Of a stretch of DNA of 6,965 nucleotides, positions 4,312 to 6,965 are shown one piece after another (the first letter of the stretch is position 1; each line of letters starts with the position of its first letter). The stretch lies in the NCBI GenBank assembly GCA_902773245.1, contig CACYDY010000149.1, positions 1-6,965 on the forward strand, in the 5' to 3' direction. The translations under genes were made by a program, and so were the position numbers. This stretch comes from an uncultured Ruminococcus sp. (GTDB lineage: Bacteria > Bacillota > Clostridia > Oscillospirales > Acutalibacteraceae). The notes below the pieces were generated by a model, which was not told where the DNA came from, searched no databases, and was given only the letters and a program-made list of their open reading frames with translations.

Positions 4312-6822
4312 ATGTATAATTTTCAAGGATTTACTCAAAAAGCAAATAAGGCTGTTAATCTCGGTATTCAGACCGCCCAGGAGCTTTGCCATACTTGGGT
4401 TGGTTCGGAGCATATTCTTCTCGGCATTCTGAAAGAGGGCAGCTCGGCAGCTGCGGCAGCGTTAAACGCCGAGGGTGTTACATTCGAAAAGGCTTTGGAA
4501 ATTGCCAAAAAGGAGCTTGGCTCGGGCAACAGCTCGGTTCGTCTTACTATCAATGATTTTACTCCCCGAGCAAAGCACGTCATGGAAAGCTCTATCGTGC
4601 TTCGTTCAAGACTCGGCAGCAGCTACATCGGAACGGAACACCTTTTGATAGCGCTTCTCGGAGATGAAGACGGCTACGCAGTTTCATTCCTCAACGAAAT
4701 GGGAGCGGACACCAAGGAGCTTGGGAAGAATCTGATCGAGGGTTTGGTAAATAATCCGTATTCCAACTCAAATACGGCAAATCCCGAAATGTTTGGCGCA
4801 TCGCCTATCAATAAAAAATCGGGCGGTACAAAAAATCTCGAGCAGTTCGGAAGAGATCTCACCACGCTTGCAAAGGAAGGAAAAATAGATCCTGTCATCG
4901 GAAGAGAAAAGGAGATCGAAAGAGTAATTCAGATATTGTCAAGAAGAACTAAAAATAATCCGTGTCTGATCGGCGAGCCGGGTGTCGGTAAAACTGCCGT
5001 TGCAGAGGGCTTGGCTCTTAAAATTGCAAACGACGAGGTTCCCGAAATACTCAAAAACAAGAGAATTTTCTCACTCGATCTCACGGGAATGCTTGCGGGA
5101 ACAAAGTACAGAGGTGACTTTGAGGAGCGTATCAAGAATGCAATGGACGAGGTCAAAAACTCGGGCGATATTATTCTTTTCATAGATGAGCTTCATACGA
5201 TAGTCGGCGCAGGTTCTACCGAGGGCAGCACAGACGCAGCAAACATTTTGAAGCCGTCGCTTGCAAGAGGAGATTTCAGAGTTATCGGCGCTACTACTCT
5301 CAATGAATACAGAAAATACATCGAGAAGGACGCCGCGCTTGAAAGACGTTTCCAGCCCGTTACGGTGGGCGAACCGTCAATCGAAGAGTCCGTGACTATT
5401 CTTAAAGGTCTGCGTGACAAATACGAGGCGCACCACAAGGTCAAGATCACAGACGCAGCTATAAATGCGGCGGTAAACCTCAGTTCAAGATATATTAATG
5501 ACAGATATCTGCCCGATAAGGCGATAGACCTTATTGACGAGGCAGCGTCAAGAGTAAGACTGAAAGCCTACACCGCTCCCGACAGCCTGAAAGAGATCGA
5601 AAATCAAATCAAAGCGCAGGAAAACGAGCTTGACAGCGCCGTGCATTCGCAGGAGTTTGAACGCTGCGCTCAAATCAGAGATAAGATCAAATCATTGAAA
5701 GAGGAACAGGAGAACGCCAAAAAAGAGTGGAAGGAGAAAAAGCAGGGCGAAACAGGTGAGGTTGACGAACAGGATATTGCAAACATTGTGTCAATGTGGA
5801 CAGGAGTTCCCGTTTCGCAGCTCACTCAAGAGGAAAGCGAAAGACTTCTCAAGCTTGAAAGCATACTTCACAAGAGAGTTATCGGTCAGCACAAAGCTGT
5901 CACAAGCGTAGCCAAGGCTATTCGCCGAGGAAGAGTAGGTCTGAAAGACCCGAAACGTCCGATAGGCTCGTTTATATTCCTGGGTCCGACGGGAGTCGGA
6001 AAGACAGAGCTTACAAAGGCTTTGGCTGAAACGATGTTTGCTTCCGAGGACGCTATGATAAGACTTGATATGTCGGAGTATATGGAGAAGCATACGGTGG
6101 CTAAGCTTATCGGTTCGCCTCCGGGATATGTCGGATTTGACGAGGGCGGTCAGCTTACGGAGAAGATCCGCAGAAAGCCCTATTCGGTTGTACTCTTTGA
6201 CGAGATAGAAAAAGCTCACCCCGATGTGTTCAATATTCTTCTGCAAATTCTTGAGGACGGCAGATTGACCGACTCACAGGGCAGAACGGTTGATTTCAAA
6301 AACACTATAATCATAATGACTTCAAATGTCGGAGCATCGCTTATTACGCAGAAAAATCAAAGACTTCTTGGTTTTGCAAACGAAAGCGAAGAAAAAGCCT
6401 CGGAAAATATGAAAGAAACTGTACTTGAGGAGCTTAAAAAAGTGTTCAAGCCTGAATTTTTGAACCGAGTTGACGATATTATAGTATTCAACAAGCTTAC
6501 ACATGACGAAATCAAGCAGATCGCAGGAAATATGCTTGAAACTCTCAAACAAAAGCTTGCCGCTATAGATGTTGACATTGAATTTACCGAAAGCGCAAAG
6601 GATAAGCTTGCAGACGACGGATTTGACGATGTTTACGGAGCAAGACCTTTGAGAAGAACTATCCGTTCGAAAATCGAGGATATTGTCAGCGAGAAGCTTC
6701 TTGACGGAAGTATCAAGCACGGCGACAAGGTTGAGTGCGATTATGCCGACAATGAGTTTGTTTTTAAAACCGCCAAAACAGGCAGCAGCGAAGCAAATTG
6801 CCTTTCTGAAAAAGATAATTGA
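4312..6822 (+). CDS. clpC: ClpC, AAA+ unfoldase of the ClpCP protease
   Basis: ClpC unfolds proteins with ATP and feeds them to ClpP; substrates include phosphoarginine-tagged proteins made by McsB. The 836-aa product has the full domain order: the N domain with two Clp_N repeats (about 1-145, FTQKANKAVNLG and FTPRAKHVMESS); the first AAA+ ring with Walker A GEPGVGKT (221-228), pore loop GTKYRGD (263-269, Y266) and Walker B ILFIDE (288-293); the UVR/coiled-coil middle domain (about 425-475); and the second ring with GPTGVGKT (558-565), pore loop GYVG (605-608), VVLFDE (626-631) and sensor-2 GARPLRR (776-782). LGF at 686-688 sits where the ClpP-docking loop is expected. The start follows a strong ribosome site. 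The last 15 residues, from K822 on, are encoded by a copy of an intergenic repeat, so the tail is probably not ancestral. A terminator follows 47 bases after the stop. Confidence 0.97.
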   Translation: MYNFQGFTQKANKAVNLGIQTAQELCHTWVGSEHILLGILKEGSSAAAAALNAEGVTFEKALEIAKKELGSGNSSVRLTINDFTPRAKHVMESSIVLRSRLGSSYIGTEHLLIALLGDEDGYAVSFLNEMGADTKELGKNLIEGLVNNPYSNSNTANPEMFGASPINKKSGGTKNLEQFGRDLTTLAKEGKIDPVIGREKEIERVIQILSRRTKNNPCLIGEPGVGKTAVAEGLALKIANDEVPEILKNKRIFSLDLTGMLAGTKYRGDFEERIKNAMDEVKNSGDIILFIDELHTIVGAGSTEGSTDAANILKPSLARGDFRVIGATTLNEYRKYIEKDAALERRFQPVTVGEPSIEESVTILKGLRDKYEAHHKVKITDAAINAAVNLSSRYINDRYLPDKAIDLIDEAASRVRLKAYTAPDSLKEIENQIKAQENELDSAVHSQEFERCAQIRDKIKSLKEEQENAKKEWKEKKQGETGEVDEQDIANIVSMWTGVPVSQLTQEESERLLKLESILHKRVIGQHKAVTSVAKAIRRGRVGLKDPKRPIGSFIFLGPTGVGKTELTKALAETMFASEDAMIRLDMSEYMEKHTVAKLIGSPPGYVGFDEGGQLTEKIRRKPYSVVLFDEIEKAHPDVFNILLQILEDGRLTDSQGRTVDFKNTIIIMTSNVGASLITQKNQRLLGFANESEEKASENMKETVLEELKKVFKPEFLNRVDDIIVFNKLTHDEIKQIAGNMLETLKQKLAAIDVDIEFTESAKDKLADDGFDDVYGARPLRRTIRSKIEDIVSEKLLDGSIKHGDKVECDYADNEFVFKTAKTGSSEANCLSEKDN

Positions 6823-6846
6823 TTGATCTTAACGTTTTTGAGTATA
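6774..6846 (+). repeat. 73-bp direct repeat, copy 2 (across the clpC stop codon)
   Basis: This is the second copy of the element at 4174-4246, in the same orientation and without gaps. It begins within the clpC frame, supplies codons 822-836 (tail KTGSSEANCLSEKDN) and the TGA stop, and continues 24 bases past the gene. clpC is therefore bracketed by direct copies. Confidence 0.8.
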
Positions 6847-6869
6847 ACATTAACTTCTTTCTTAAAAGG

Positions 6870-6911
6870 ATCTGTCGTCCGCAGCAGAAAATGCGGGCGG
6901 CAGATTTTTTA
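6870..6911 (+). terminator. Intrinsic terminator of the heat-shock operon
   Basis: ATCTGTCGTCCGC (6870-6882) pairs with GCGGGCGGCAGAT (6893-6905) over 13 positions, two of them U-G, with a 10-nt loop. Six T's (6905-6910) follow directly. It ends the operon after clpC; no radA- or disA-like gene follows within the window, unlike in some Bacillus-type arrangements. Confidence 0.9.
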
Positions 6912-6965
6912 TGTTATATAAACGCTGTCCGCAGTTTAAGTGCAGCGCCAATGTATGAATAGAAC

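Noticed and set aside
1..6965. CRISPR array, insertion sequence or transposase
   Set aside because: No regularly spaced repeat set and no transposase-like frame. The repeats found are two short dispersed families with two copies each.

Overview
The window carries the class III heat-shock operon ctsR-mcsA-mcsB-clpC of a low- to mid-GC Gram-positive bacterium. Gene content, strong purine-rich ribosome sites and sigma-A-type promoters point to Firmicutes. The style of the intergenic repeats suggests a gut-type clostridium (Ruminococcus/Oscillospiraceae-like), but that placement is inference.

Layout. Bases 1-339 are non-coding: a truncated hairpin repeat at the left edge, then a possible minus-strand terminator. 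Bases 340-1095 (minus) encode a small phosphotransferase of the aminoglycoside/choline kinase fold. Its promoter lies at 1328-1356, giving a leader of about 225 nt. Bases 1473-1645 hold a strongly foldable non-coding segment. Read on the minus strand it ends in a stem followed by six T, so it is probably a small structured RNA. Bases 1801-1882 are the regulatory centre: CtsR heptad repeats arranged as a perfect 18-bp inverted repeat around overlapping back-to-back promoters. ctsR (1969-2421), mcsA (2448-2978) and mcsB (2978-4006) follow as a tight cluster. A 305-bp gap full of hairpins and repeats separates mcsB from clpC (4312-6822). A classic terminator at 6870-6911 ends the operon.

How the genes work together (established for the families). 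CtsR represses the operon by binding direct heptad repeats. McsB is a protein-arginine kinase activated by the zinc protein McsA; it inactivates CtsR and marks damaged proteins with phosphoarginine. ClpC, with ClpP, degrades the marked proteins. Key residues of every component are visible here, so the pathway looks intact.

Most notable. (1) The ctsR promoter has exact dyad symmetry about base 1845 and contains a second, well-spaced promoter on the minus strand. (2) That promoter fires toward the structured RNA at 1473-1645, raising the possibility of a CtsR-controlled non-coding RNA. (3) A 73-bp repeat lies between mcsB and clpC and again across the clpC stop codon, where it encodes the last 15 residues of ClpC.
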